This document shows, one piece after another, positions 1 through 8,355 of a DNA stretch of 35,452 bases. Numbering within the stretch: position 1 is the stretch's first letter; each line of letters begins with the position of its first letter. The notes beneath the pieces were generated by a model. It did no database searches and had not been told where the DNA came from. It was given only the letters and a program-made list of their open reading frames with translations. Position numbers and translations under genes: made by a program. The stretch comes from Chloroflexota bacterium (GTDB taxonomy: Bacteria > Chloroflexota > Limnocylindria > Limnocylindrales > CSP1-4), in NCBI GenBank assembly GCA_025935415.1, contig JAICVI010000005.1:1-35452 (forward strand), in the 5' to 3' direction.

Positions 1-132
1 ACCAGTCCGTCACGCCGGGCGTATGACCCAGACGAGTAACGGCCTCTCGCGCGGCGCGACGAGCAATCTCTTACGCCCGGCGCAATCCGGCCATTGGGAA
101 CCCGTCACGGGCATCCCGGTAGGCCTGACCCC

Positions 133-702
133 GCGCGACCCGGGCGCAATGGGGCGCAACCCGGCGCAGCCCCGCGCAACCCGGCGCAGCCCCGCGCGAC
201 CCGCGCGCCCGGCGCGCAACCCGGCGCGACCTAACGCAACTCGGCGCGACCCAACGCAATCGGGCGCGACCCCGCGCAACCCGGCGCAGCCCCGCGCGAC
301 CCGGCGCAATCGGGCGCGACCCGGCGCGACCCGGCGCAGCCCCGCGCAACCCGGCGCGACCTAACGCAACCCGCGCGACCCGGGCGCAATGGGGCGCAAC
401 CCGGCGCGACCCAACGCAACCCCGCGCGACCCGGCGCAATGGGGCGCAACCCGGCGCAATCCGGCCAGCCCGGCGGACCCTGGCCCAGCCCGGCGGACCC
501 TCGCCCAGCCCGGCGGACCCTGGCCCAGCCCGGCGGAACCTGGCGCAACCCGGCGGAACCTGGCGCAACCCGGCGCGACCCAACGCAACCCAACGCAATC
601 GGGCGCCACCCCGCGCGACCCGGCGCGACCCAACGCAATCGGGCGCGACTCGGCGCGACTCGGCGCGACCCGGCGCGACCCGGCGCAACCCGACGGAACC
701 TA
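133..702. repeat. Degenerate decanucleotide tandem array, about 57 units of 10 bp, consensus GCGCRACCCG
   Basis: Read directly: units such as gcgcaacccg / gcgcgacccg / gcgcagcccc / acgcaatcgg / gcgcaatggg follow each other in 10-bp register. Only a few units are 8, 9, 11 or 12 bp, and total length is exactly 570 bp. Confidence 0.95.
466..565. repeat. Higher-order 20-bp sub-array inside the decanucleotide array (cagcccggcggaccctggcc x5, near identical)
   Basis: 466-485, 486-505, 506-525, 526-545 and 546-565 differ from each other at only 1-3 positions. Confidence 0.9.
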
Positions 703-783
703 GCCAGTCGAAACCCGCTGCGTGGCGCACAACCAGGGGCAACGCAGCGGTTCGGAACGCTGCGCGGCCCGACCCGTGCGATC

Positions 784-2010
784 TCAGGCGGCGGGAACGG
801 CCTCGGGCATGCGGATCCCCGCCTCGGAGGCGAGCGCCTCCGCTTTCTCCGTGCGCTCCCAGGGAAGGTCGAGATCGAGCCGGCCGAAGTGGCCGTACGC
901 GGCGGTCTGGCGGTAGATCGGTCGACGGAGGTCGAGCGCGGCGATGATCGAGGCGGGCCGCAGGTCGAAATGCGCGTTGATGAGCTTGAGGATGTCCTCG
1001 TCGGGGATCCGGCCCGTCCCGAAGGACTCGATCGAGACGGACAACGGCCGCGCGATGCCGATGGCGTAGGCGACCTCGATCTCGAACCGGTCGGCCAGGC
1101 CGGCCGCGACGACGTTCTTCGCCACCCAGCGCGCCGCATACGCCCCCGAGCGATCGACCTTCGTCGGGTCCTTGCCCGAGAAGCAGCCGCCACCGTGGCG
1201 GGCCATCCCGCCGTACGAGTCGACGATGATCTTGCGTCCCGTCAGCCCGGCATCGCCCATCGGCCCGCCGACGACGAACCGGCCCGTCGGGTTGACGTGC
1301 ATGACGGGATCCTCGTCCCGCAGCTCGCGCGGGATGGACGGCAGGATGACCGCCTCGGTGAGGTCGTCCTGGAGGCGGTCGATCCGGACGTCGGGATCGT
1401 GCTGGGCCGAGACCACGACCGTTCGAACGTGCTTCGGCACGCCGTTGGCGTATTCGACGGTGACCTGCGTCTTGCCATCCGGCCGGAGGTACGGCAGCTG
1501 GCCGGACTTGCGCGCCTCTGCGAGGCGGCGAGCCATCCGATGCGCAAGCGCGATCGGCATGGGCATGAGCTCCGGGGTCTCGCGGCAGGCGAACCCGAAC
1601 ATCATCCCCTGGTCGCCGGCGCCGAGCTCCCCGAGATCGACCTTCTCGCCGCGGGTCTCCAGCGCCGCATCGACGCCCTGGGCGATGTCCGGCGACTGCT
1701 CCTTGACGGAGATCAGGGTCCCGCAGGTCTCGTAGTCGAAGCCGTAGTCCGACCGGGTGTAGCCGATCTCCCGAACCGTTTCGCGGACGACCTGCTGGAA
1801 GTCGATGTAGGTCGAGGTCGAGATCTCGCCGAGGACGATCACGAGCCCCGTCGTCGTTGCCGTCTCGCAGGCGACGCGGGCGCCTGGGTCCTCCCGGATG
1901 ATCGCGTCGAGGATCGCATCGCTGACCTGGTCGCAGAGCTTGTCCGGGTGGCCCTCGGTGACCGATTCGGACGTGAACAGGTACTCGGGCGCGTCGACGA
2001 TGCTGGTCAA
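784..2010 (-). CDS. metK: S-adenosylmethionine synthetase
   Basis: [29 protein letters not shown]-terminus and [27 protein letters not shown] motif. Start assigned to TTG at 2010 preceded by gagga; the listed ORF runs on into antisense of kynU. Confidence 0.95.
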   Translation of the reverse strand: MTSIVDAPEYLFTSESVTEGHPDKLCDQVSDAILDAIIREDPGARVACETATTTGLVIVLGEISTSTYIDFQQVVRETVREIGYTRSDYGFDYETCGTLISVKEQSPDIAQGVDAALETRGEKVDLGELGAGDQGMMFGFACRETPELMPMPIALAHRMARRLAEARKSGQLPYLRPDGKTQVTVEYANGVPKHVRTVVVSAQHDPDVRIDRLQDDLTEAVILPSIPRELRDEDPVMHVNPTGRFVVGGPMGDAGLTGRKIIVDSYGGMARHGGGCFSGKDPTKVDRSGAYAARWVAKNVVAAGLADRFEIEVAYAIGIARPLSVSIESFGTGRIPDEDILKLINAHFDLRPASIIAALDLRRPIYRQTAAYGHFGRLDLDLPWERTEKAEALASEAGIRMPEAVPAA

Positions 2011-2115
2011 GAAGTCCTCGAAGCTGGGCCGGTGTGTCGCCCGGGACTCTACCACCGGACCAGCGCCACCTCCGTTGGCACGAACGTCCCGGTCTCGACG
2101 GCTAGGATCGCGCAG

Positions 2116-3351
2116 ATGGCGATCGCCGGCCGGGACCCCGCGGCGCTCGAGGCGCGGGCGTCCGCCCTCGATGCCGCGGACCCGCTCGCCCCGTTCCGCG
2201 AGCGGTTCGAGCCGGCGGAGCCGGGCCTCGTCTACCTCGACGGCAACTCGCTGGGGCGGCCCCCGAAGGCATCGATCCAGCGGCTCCGGGCGCTCACGGA
2301 GGAGTGGTCCAAGCGACTCATCCGCGGCTGGGACGAGGGCTGGATCGACCTGCCGATGCGCGTCGGCGACCTGCTGGCGACGCAGATCCTCGGCGCGAGG
2401 CCAGGCGAGGTCGTCGTGACCGACTCGACCACGGTCAACCTCTACCGCCTCGCGAGCGCCGCGCTGGATGCGCGAGCGGACCGGCGGGCCGTCCTGATCG
2501 AGCGCTCGGAGTTCCCCACGGACCGCTACATCCTCGAGGGGCTGGCACGGGAGCGAGACCTCGAGATCCGCTGGCTGGAGGGCGATCCCGTCGAGGGCCT
2601 CGCCACGGCCCAGGTCGCAGCGGCGCTGGATGCACGAACCGCGCTCGTGATCCTGTCGGCGGTCAACTACCGCTCCTCGGCGATCGCCGACATCACGGCC
2701 ATCACGGCATCCACCCGCGCCGCCGGCGCGCTCGTCCTGTGGGATCTCTCGCATGCGGCCGGTTCCGTGCCCGTCAAGCTCAACGAGCACGGCGTCGACC
2801 TCGCCGTCGGCTGCACCTACAAGTACCTCAACGGCGGCCCCGGCTCACCGGCGTTCCTGTACGTTCGGCACGAGCTCCAGCCTGCGCTCAGGCCGCCGAT
2901 CCAGGGCTGGATGGCGCAGACCGACCAGTTCGAGATGGGCCCGGCGTTCCGCCCGCGCGACGGCATCGAGGGCTGGCTCGTCGGGACGCCCGGCATCCTC
3001 GGCCTTGCGGCACTGGAGCCCGCCGTGGCGCTCGTCGCGGAGGCAGGCATCGAGGCAATCCGCGCGAAGAGCATCGCGCTCTCCACGTACGCCGCCGAGC
3101 TCGTGGATGCGTGGCTCGTACCGCTCGGTTGCTCGCTCGGGTCCCCGAGAGAGCCCGCGCGCCGCGGTGGCGCGATCGCGATCCGGCACCCGGACGCCCG
3201 CCGCGTCACCTCCAGCCTCGCGCAACGCCACGTCATCACGGACTTCCGCGCGCCCGACTCCATCCGGATCGGGATGTCGCCACTGACGACCTCCTTCGAT
3301 GACGTCCACCAGGGCCTGAAGGCGGTCCGTGACGTGCTGGCGGCCGCATGA
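2116..3351 (+). CDS. kynU: Kynureninase (PLP-dependent)
   Basis: [24 protein letters not shown] and [16 protein letters not shown] (PLP lysine) motifs. ATG at 2116; the upstream part of the listed 970-aa ORF is antisense to metK. Confidence 0.93.
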   Translation: MAIAGRDPAALEARASALDAADPLAPFRERFEPAEPGLVYLDGNSLGRPPKASIQRLRALTEEWSKRLIRGWDEGWIDLPMRVGDLLATQILGARPGEVVVTDSTTVNLYRLASAALDARADRRAVLIERSEFPTDRYILEGLARERDLEIRWLEGDPVEGLATAQVAAALDARTALVILSAVNYRSSAIADITAITASTRAAGALVLWDLSHAAGSVPVKLNEHGVDLAVGCTYKYLNGGPGSPAFLYVRHELQPALRPPIQGWMAQTDQFEMGPAFRPRDGIEGWLVGTPGILGLAALEPAVALVAEAGIEAIRAKSIALSTYAAELVDAWLVPLGCSLGSPREPARRGGAIAIRHPDARRVTSSLAQRHVITDFRAPDSIRIGMSPLTTSFDDVHQGLKAVRDVLAAA

Positions 3352-3385
3352 CGCGCGAACGGCGCCTGACGGCGCGAGGCTCCGC

Positions 3386-3838
3386 CTAGCCGAACGAGTA
3401 CTCCAGCTGCACCGCGTCGGACGGCATCGGCCGCGCGAGGTGAAGGACCAGCCTCCGGTTCACGCCCACGGCCATGCACCCGAGCATTCCGCCGAGCGAG
3501 CGCTCTTCCGAGAGGCGGAGTCGCAGGCCGGCGCCGATTGGCTTCACGAGCACCCGGATGCGTGCGAGGCACGCACCCCCCAGCCAGTCGATCACCAGGT
3601 CATTCGGTGGCTCGCCGGAATGGCTGACGATCCAGGGGGCGCCGCCCGGACCGGGCCCCGCCATCACCTCGATGCCCTCGACCAACCCGCTGACGTCCTG
3701 GAGCCGGACAGGGAGCATGCTGGAGTAGCTGTCCGGATTCGTCGGAAAGGTCGAGGTCAGCGTTCGCCCGACCGGTGGATCGAAGCCGAACGCCACCCGG
3801 GCGACCAGGACTGCGACGAAGAGCAGCGCCAGGCGCAT
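3386..3838 (-). CDS. Hypothetical secreted protein (N-terminal signal-like segment)
   Basis: MRLALLFVAVLVARVAFG hydrophobic N-terminus; in line with the minus-strand gene run. Confidence 0.6.
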   Translation of the reverse strand: MRLALLFVAVLVARVAFGFDPPVGRTLTSTFPTNPDSYSSMLPVRLQDVSGLVEGIEVMAGPGPGGAPWIVSHSGEPPNDLVIDWLGGACLARIRVLVKPIGAGLRLRLSEERSLGGMLGCMAVGVNRRLVLHLARPMPSDAVQLEYSFG

Positions 3839-3878
3839 GGCCGGAGTCTAGGAACCAGCGCAAGGCGACCGGGGAGCG

Positions 3879-4427
3879 CTAGTCGTCGTGCTCCGGCGGG
3901 CCGTGCTTCGCGGCCTTGAGGTTCGGGACGGCCGCCATCATCACGCGGAGCAGGTCATGGAGCTGCTCCTTCTGGGCCGCGGTCAGCGGCTGGGTGTAGC
4001 CCATCTCGCGGCGAGCGGCGGCGCCGACTGTCTTGTCCCACATGGAGTTTCCGAGCTCGGTCGGTTCCACGATCGTCCCGCGGCGGTCGTTCGGATCGGG
4101 GAGACGCCGGATCAGGCCGGCGGCCTCGAGGCGGTCGAGCCGGTTCGTGAGCGCGCCACTCGACAGCCGCAGGTCCGCCGCGAGCTTGCCGGCAGAGGCG
4201 CGATAGGGCTTGCCGATTCGCCGGAGCTTCCCGAGCAGCGCGAATGAGCGTCGATCGAGCTCGTACTCCTCGAGCGTCTGCTCCATGCCGAGGTTGATGT
4301 TGTAGTTGAGGATGCCGATCCGCTCGATGATCCCCTCCGTCAACCGGTCGAGGTCGGGGATCTCGCGGACCCAGACATCGAGCTGCTCGTCGATCTCGTC
4401 GCGCGCAGGCTCCTTCTTGGCCGCCAC
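3879..4427 (-). CDS. MarR-family transcriptional regulator
   Basis: Winged-helix region KLAADLRLSSGALTNRLDRLEAAGLIRRLPDPNDRRGTIVEPTELG; GTG start at 4427. Confidence 0.9.
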   Translation of the reverse strand: MAAKKEPARDEIDEQLDVWVREIPDLDRLTEGIIERIGILNYNINLGMEQTLEEYELDRRSFALLGKLRRIGKPYRASAGKLAADLRLSSGALTNRLDRLEAAGLIRRLPDPNDRRGTIVEPTELGNSMWDKTVGAAARREMGYTQPLTAAQKEQLHDLLRVMMAAVPNLKAAKHGPPEHDD

Positions 4428-4434
4428 GTCCGGG

Positions 4435-4464
4435 AGTCTGCGCCGGGTTCCTCCTCGATGTCAA
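4435..4464 (-). promoter_or_regulatory. Promoter of the MarR gene: TTGACA-18 bp-CAGACT, 7 nt before the GTG start
   Basis: Minus strand reads TTGACAtcgaggaggaacccggcgCAGACTcccggacGTG. Confidence 0.7.
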
Positions 4465-4528
4465 GCCTGTTCATATCAAGCCTCTTGACATCAAATTAGT
4501 TGCCCATTATTCTTTCGACATCAAGAGG
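4454..4528. promoter_or_regulatory. Operator array: 15-bp-spaced boxes related to CTTGACATCAAG (4454, 4469, 4484, a weak one at 4499, and 4514)
   Basis: CTCGATGTCAAGCCT / GTTCATATCAAGCCT / CTTGACATCAAATTA / GTTGCCCATTATTCT / TTCGACATCAAGAGG. The boxes overlap the -35 elements of both divergent promoters. Confidence 0.75.
4485..4513 (+). promoter_or_regulatory. Strong sigma70-type promoter TTGACA-17 bp-TATTCT
   Basis: Read directly: TTGACA 4485-4490, 17-bp spacer, TATTCT 4508-4513, divergent from the MarR gene. Confidence 0.75.
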
Positions 4529-4570
4529 TTCGAGACCGAATGGCTCGATGGACGGGAGAGGTGGAACAGC

Positions 4571-4777
4571 ATGACGACGATGACGAGGGGCCTCGCGGCT
4601 CCGCGGCGGGCCGTACACGCGGCCACCCCCTGCGTCGACACCGCCAGGACGGCGCGTGTCGAGCAGATGGATGGTCGTACGGCGATCGACGCCGGTCGTG
4701 ACGAGCGAACCGCGCTCCGGCGCGAGTACGCCTGGATCGATGCCGCCGCGAACGCGGCATTCCGCGCACGCGTCTAG
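4571..4777 (+). CDS. Small ORF (68 aa), unknown function, divergent from marR
   Basis: ATG preceded by gggagagg with 9-nt spacing; lies downstream of a strong promoter and upstream of an intrinsic terminator. Confidence 0.5.
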   Translation: MTTMTRGLAAPRRAVHAATPCVDTARTARVEQMDGRTAIDAGRDERTALRREYAWIDAAANAAFRARV

Positions 4778-4805
4778 CCGACGCGAGAGGGAAACGAGGG
4801 AACAC

Positions 4806-4862
4806 GTGAACGCGAGCACATCCGAGCTCGAAGCCGCACGCCGGTGGATGGTGGTCCGCTAG
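4806..4862 (+). CDS. Possible 18-aa micro-ORF VNASTSELEAARRWMVVR
   Basis: GTG preceded by gaggg at 5 nt; same transcript as the 68-aa ORF, 28 nt downstream of its stop. Confidence 0.3.
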   Translation: MNASTSELEAARRWMVVR

Positions 4863-4905
4863 CTGCGGTCATGCAGTCGCCGATCGGCTGCGTCGAGCGT
4901 TGACG

Positions 4906-4942
4906 ACGGCCGGGGAGGAGCAATCCTCCTCGGCCGTTTGAT
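4906..4942 (+). terminator. Intrinsic terminator: 14-bp stem, GCAA tetraloop, short T-rich tail
   Basis: acggccggggagga-gcaa-tcctcctcggccgt followed by ttgatt; one G-U wobble in the stem. Confidence 0.75.
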
Positions 4943-4966
4943 TCTGGCCCGGCACGTGTGCCTGAT

Positions 4967-5005
4967 GCGAGTGCCGGACGCGAGTACCGGGCGCGAGTAC
5001 CGGGC
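4967..5005. repeat. 13-bp tandem repeat x3 (gcgagtrccggrc)
   Basis: gcgagtgccggac / gcgagtaccgggc / gcgagtaccgggc. Confidence 0.9.
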
Positions 5006-5020
5006 GCGCGCCGACCGCGG

Positions 5021-7033
5021 TCAGGCGGTGCGGGTTGCCCCGATCCGGTCGCGAGCCTCGTCCAGGAATCGGATCTCGAGCCGCTCGATGTCGTCCGCCG
5101 GCTCGAACCCGAACACCTGCGCATAGAACGAGAGCTCGCCGCCAAACGAATGGATGATCGAGTCCTTCGCCCGGAAGCCGTGATCCTCGCCGGGATACAG
5201 CAGGTAGGCGTGCGGCACGCGCCGCTCGAACAGCGCATCCACGATGCGCTCCGCCTCCTCGACGGGCACGATCTTGTCCTCGCCGCCCTGCTGGACCAGG
5301 ACCGGGGAGGTGATGTTCTCGGCGTGGAGGCTCGGCGAGCGGTCGAGGTACTTCTGCTGCTCCGCCGGCCACGGGCCGACGAGGCTCTCGAGGTAGCGCG
5401 ACTCGAACTTGTGGGTGTCCTTCACGAAGGCGCGCAGGTCGCCGATCCCGAAGGACGTGCAGCCGGCGTCGAACTGCTTCCGGAAGGCCAGGGCGGCGAG
5501 CGTGGTGAAACCCGAGGCGCTGGCGCCGCGGATGGCCTGGCGCTTGCCATCCACGACACCCTGCTCGGCGAGGTATTTCGCCCCGGCGACGCAGTCGTCC
5601 ACGTCGACGATCCCCCACTCGCCGATGAGGCGCTCGCGGTACTCGCGCCCGTAGCCGGTCGAGCCGCCATAGTCGACGTCGAGCACGGCATAGCCCCGGC
5701 TGGTGAACAGCTGGAATCCGGTCGCGAACCCGGAGAAGGCCTGGGCGGTCGGGCCACCGTGGCTGGTCACGATGAGCGGCGGCAGCTCGCCCTCGGGGGC
5801 GCGGTAGGACCGGTTGGTCGGGGGGTAGAAGTTGCCGTAGGCGCTGCGACCGCGGGTCGTCGGGAACTCGATGTGGCGCGGGAGGGACACGTCCTCCGGC
5901 TCCGGCACGTTCGGCGAGGCGACACGGAGGATCGTGACGCCGCCATCGAGCGTGACCTCCGCGATGACGGCCGGCTGGGTCGGCCCCGCGGCACGGACGA
6001 TGAGGGTGTCGCCGTCGATCGCGAGCGAGCTGATCTCGGTGAACTGCGGCAGGTCGATGGCGGCGATCGAGCCGTCCGCGGAGCGCCGGAGCAGCTGGTC
6101 TCGCCCACCCGACCGCGCGGAGATGAGAATCTCGCCCCCGCTCCCGAAGACATAGGTGCAGTACCCGAACTGCCAGTCCGGCCCGACGACCTCCGCCTCG
6201 AGGTCCGTGACCTGCTCGATGCGGCCGTCGATCCAGCGATAGAGGTTCATCCAGCCGGTCGGCTCGGCGGCGAAGTGGAGCACGCCCTCCGGCGACCAGC
6301 GGGGCTGGCTGATCCAGTCCCGACGGCTCCCGGCGATCGTTCGCGCCTCTCCGAGCGAGCCATCGGCGTTGACGGCGGCGAGCCGGAGCTCCGTGCCGTC
6401 CCAGGGCAGGTTGGGGTGGTGCCACTCGAGCCAGACGAGCGTGCTGCCGTCCGGCGAGAGCCGCGGGGCGGCATAGAAGTCGGCCCCTTCGACGAGGACC
6501 TGGACGTCGCCGGAGTCGAGATCGACGGTGACGAGGTCGTTGCCCCATTCGCCGTGCTTCTCGACGAAGTCCGGCTCGTGGTCCTCGCGCACGGCGATCA
6601 GGCGGTTGTGCGCGGCGTCCAGGATCACGTCGGCGTAGCGCCAGGCCCGCTCCGGCGTGAGCGGCACGACCTCGCCCGGGCTGACGACGCGATTGAGCCG
6701 GCCGGTGACGAAGTCGGACACCACGATCAGGTCGCCGGAGACGAACGCCGCCGTGCCACCGTACTCGTGCACCCGGGACCGAGCGTTGAAGCCCTCCGGC
6801 GTCATCCGGGTCAGGGTCCCATCGAGCTCGCGACGCACCAGGACCTGGCGACCACCCTCGTCCGGGCGTCCCTCGAGCCACCAGCGGACGCCGTCCACGC
6901 CGTCCGGCTCGGTCAGGAAGACGACGCGATCCGTCAGCCGCTCGATCTTGAACGGCGACACCCAGGCCCCATAGGGCGCGATCGTCTTCTCGGCGAGCGG
7001 CTCGCCCGCCTCGGTCTCCATGGTGGTGCTCAA
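5021..7033 (-). CDS. S9-family prolyl oligopeptidase-like serine peptidase
   Basis: HGGPTAQAF, GYAVLDVDYGGSTGYGREYRERL, RGASASGFTTL nucleophile region and GEDHGF motif. TTG start at 7033 preceded by AAGGAG at 6 nt; ATG at 7021 is an alternative. Confidence 0.88.
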   Translation of the reverse strand: MSTTMETEAGEPLAEKTIAPYGAWVSPFKIERLTDRVVFLTEPDGVDGVRWWLEGRPDEGGRQVLVRRELDGTLTRMTPEGFNARSRVHEYGGTAAFVSGDLIVVSDFVTGRLNRVVSPGEVVPLTPERAWRYADVILDAAHNRLIAVREDHEPDFVEKHGEWGNDLVTVDLDSGDVQVLVEGADFYAAPRLSPDGSTLVWLEWHHPNLPWDGTELRLAAVNADGSLGEARTIAGSRRDWISQPRWSPEGVLHFAAEPTGWMNLYRWIDGRIEQVTDLEAEVVGPDWQFGYCTYVFGSGGEILISARSGGRDQLLRRSADGSIAAIDLPQFTEISSLAIDGDTLIVRAAGPTQPAVIAEVTLDGGVTILRVASPNVPEPEDVSLPRHIEFPTTRGRSAYGNFYPPTNRSYRAPEGELPPLIVTSHGGPTAQAFSGFATGFQLFTSRGYAVLDVDYGGSTGYGREYRERLIGEWGIVDVDDCVAGAKYLAEQGVVDGKRQAIRGASASGFTTLAALAFRKQFDAGCTSFGIGDLRAFVKDTHKFESRYLESLVGPWPAEQQKYLDRSPSLHAENITSPVLVQQGGEDKIVPVEEAERIVDALFERRVPHAYLLYPGEDHGFRAKDSIIHSFGGELSFYAQVFGFEPADDIERLEIRFLDEARDRIGATRTA

Positions 7034-7053
7034 GTGCGACTCCTTGAGTGCCC

Positions 7054-8355
7054 TCAGGTCCCGTGCTTCCAGGATGCGACGTACTCGGCCTGCTCGGCCG
7101 TCATCGGCTCGATGTCGATCCCGAACGACAGCAGCTTGAGACGCGCCACCTCCGCGTCCATCGAGGCCGGAACCCCGTAGACCCGCTTCTCCAGCTCGCC
7201 GTGGTGCTTGACGACGTACTCGGCGGCCAGTGCCTGGTTGGCGAAGCTCATGTCCATGACGGCGGCCGGATGCCCCTCGGCGGCGCCGAGGTTGACGAGC
7301 CGTCCCTCGGCGATCAGGTGCAGGCGCTTCCCGCCGATGTCGAACTCCTGGACGTTGTTGCGGACCTCCCGGACATGGCCCTCGGCCATCTGGCGAAGGG
7401 CCTGGAGGTCCAGCTCGGCGTCGAAGTGGCCGGAGTTCGCCATCACCGCGCCGTCCTTCATCGCCTCGAAGTGCTCGCGTCGGAAGACGTTGACGTTGCC
7501 CGTGGCCGTGATGAACAGGTCGCCCCACGCGGCGGCGTCGCCGGCGGTCATGACCTGGTAGCCGTCCATGAGCGCCTCGAGGGCGCGGATCGGATCCACC
7601 TCGACGATCGTCACGTGCCCCCCATGGCCGGCCATCCGCATCGCGATCCCGCGCCCGACCCAGCCGTACCCGGCGATCACGACGTTCCGCCCGGCGATCA
7701 GGAGGTTCGTCGCGCGGAGGATGCCGTCCAGGGTGGACTGGCCGGTCCCGTAGCGGTTGTCGAAGAGGTGCTTGGTCTGGGCCTCGTTGACGGCGATGAC
7801 GGGGTAGCCCAGGGCGCCGTCCGCGGCCATGGCCCGGAGGCGGATCACGCCCGTGGTGGTCTCCTCCGTGCCCGCGAGAACGTCCTTGACCTGCGAAGCT
7901 CGCTCCTGGTGGAGCAGCGACACGAGGTCGCAGCCGTCGTCCATCGTGAGCTGGGGAAGGCTGTCCGCGACCGAGTTCAGGTGGGCGTAGTAGGTGTCCC
8001 GATCCTCGCCCCGGCGAGCATGCACCGGGATCCCGTACTCGCTGACCAGCGCCGCGGCGACATCGTCCTGCGTCGACAGGGGGTTGCTCGCCGCCAGGAC
8101 GACTTCCGCGCCACCGGCCTGGAGGGTCCGCATCAGGTTGGCGGTCTCGGTGGTGACGTGGAGGCAGGCGCCGATGCGGAGGCCGTCGAGCGGCCGCTCC
8201 TGCGCGAATCGCTCGCGGATCGATCGCAGGACGGGCATCTCGCGCTCGGCCCACTCGACCCTGCGAACCCCCTCGCCCGCGAGGCCCAGGTCGGTGACGT
8301 CGTGGGCCGCCCGGGTGATCGTCATCGTCTCGCGCTCATCGTGCTGGTCCCTCAT
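7054..8355 (-). CDS. ahcY: Adenosylhomocysteinase, short archaeal/Thermotoga-like form
   Basis: [32 protein letters not shown] and [36 protein letters not shown] overlaps the stop of the upstream GNAT gene (ATGA). Confidence 0.92.
   Translation of the reverse strand: MRDQHDERETMTITRAAHDVTDLGLAGEGVRRVEWAEREMPVLRSIRERFAQERPLDGLRIGACLHVTTETANLMRTLQAGGAEVVLAASNPLSTQDDVAAALVSEYGIPVHARRGEDRDTYYAHLNSVADSLPQLTMDDGCDLVSLLHQERASQVKDVLAGTEETTTGVIRLRAMAADGALGYPVIAVNEAQTKHLFDNRYGTGQSTLDGILRATNLLIAGRNVVIAGYGWVGRGIAMRMAGHGGHVTIVEVDPIRALEALMDGYQVMTAGDAAAWGDLFITATGNVNVFRREHFEAMKDGAVMANSGHFDAELDLQALRQMAEGHVREVRNNVQEFDIGGKRLHLIAEGRLVNLGAAEGHPAAVMDMSFANQALAAEYVVKHHGELEKRVYGVPASMDAEVARLKLLSFGIDIEPMTAEQAEYVASWKHGT

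Noticed and set aside
133-702. CRISPR array interpretation of the repeat region
   Set aside because: Unit is 10 bp with no spacers and no cas genes nearby.
439-2115. 5' part of the 970-aa ORF fused to kynureninase
   Set aside because: Runs through the repeat array and antisense of metK; kynureninase homology starts after ATG 2116.
4656-4862. 68-aa plus ORF containing RWMVVR twice (MSSRWMVVR...RRWMVVR)
   Set aside because: Overlaps the better-supported 4571-4777 frame; no ribosome-binding site at its ATG. Only its last 18 codons (from GTG 4806) have one.
4958-7180. 740-aa plus-strand ORF
   Set aside because: Antisense to the S9 peptidase gene; no recognisable motif.
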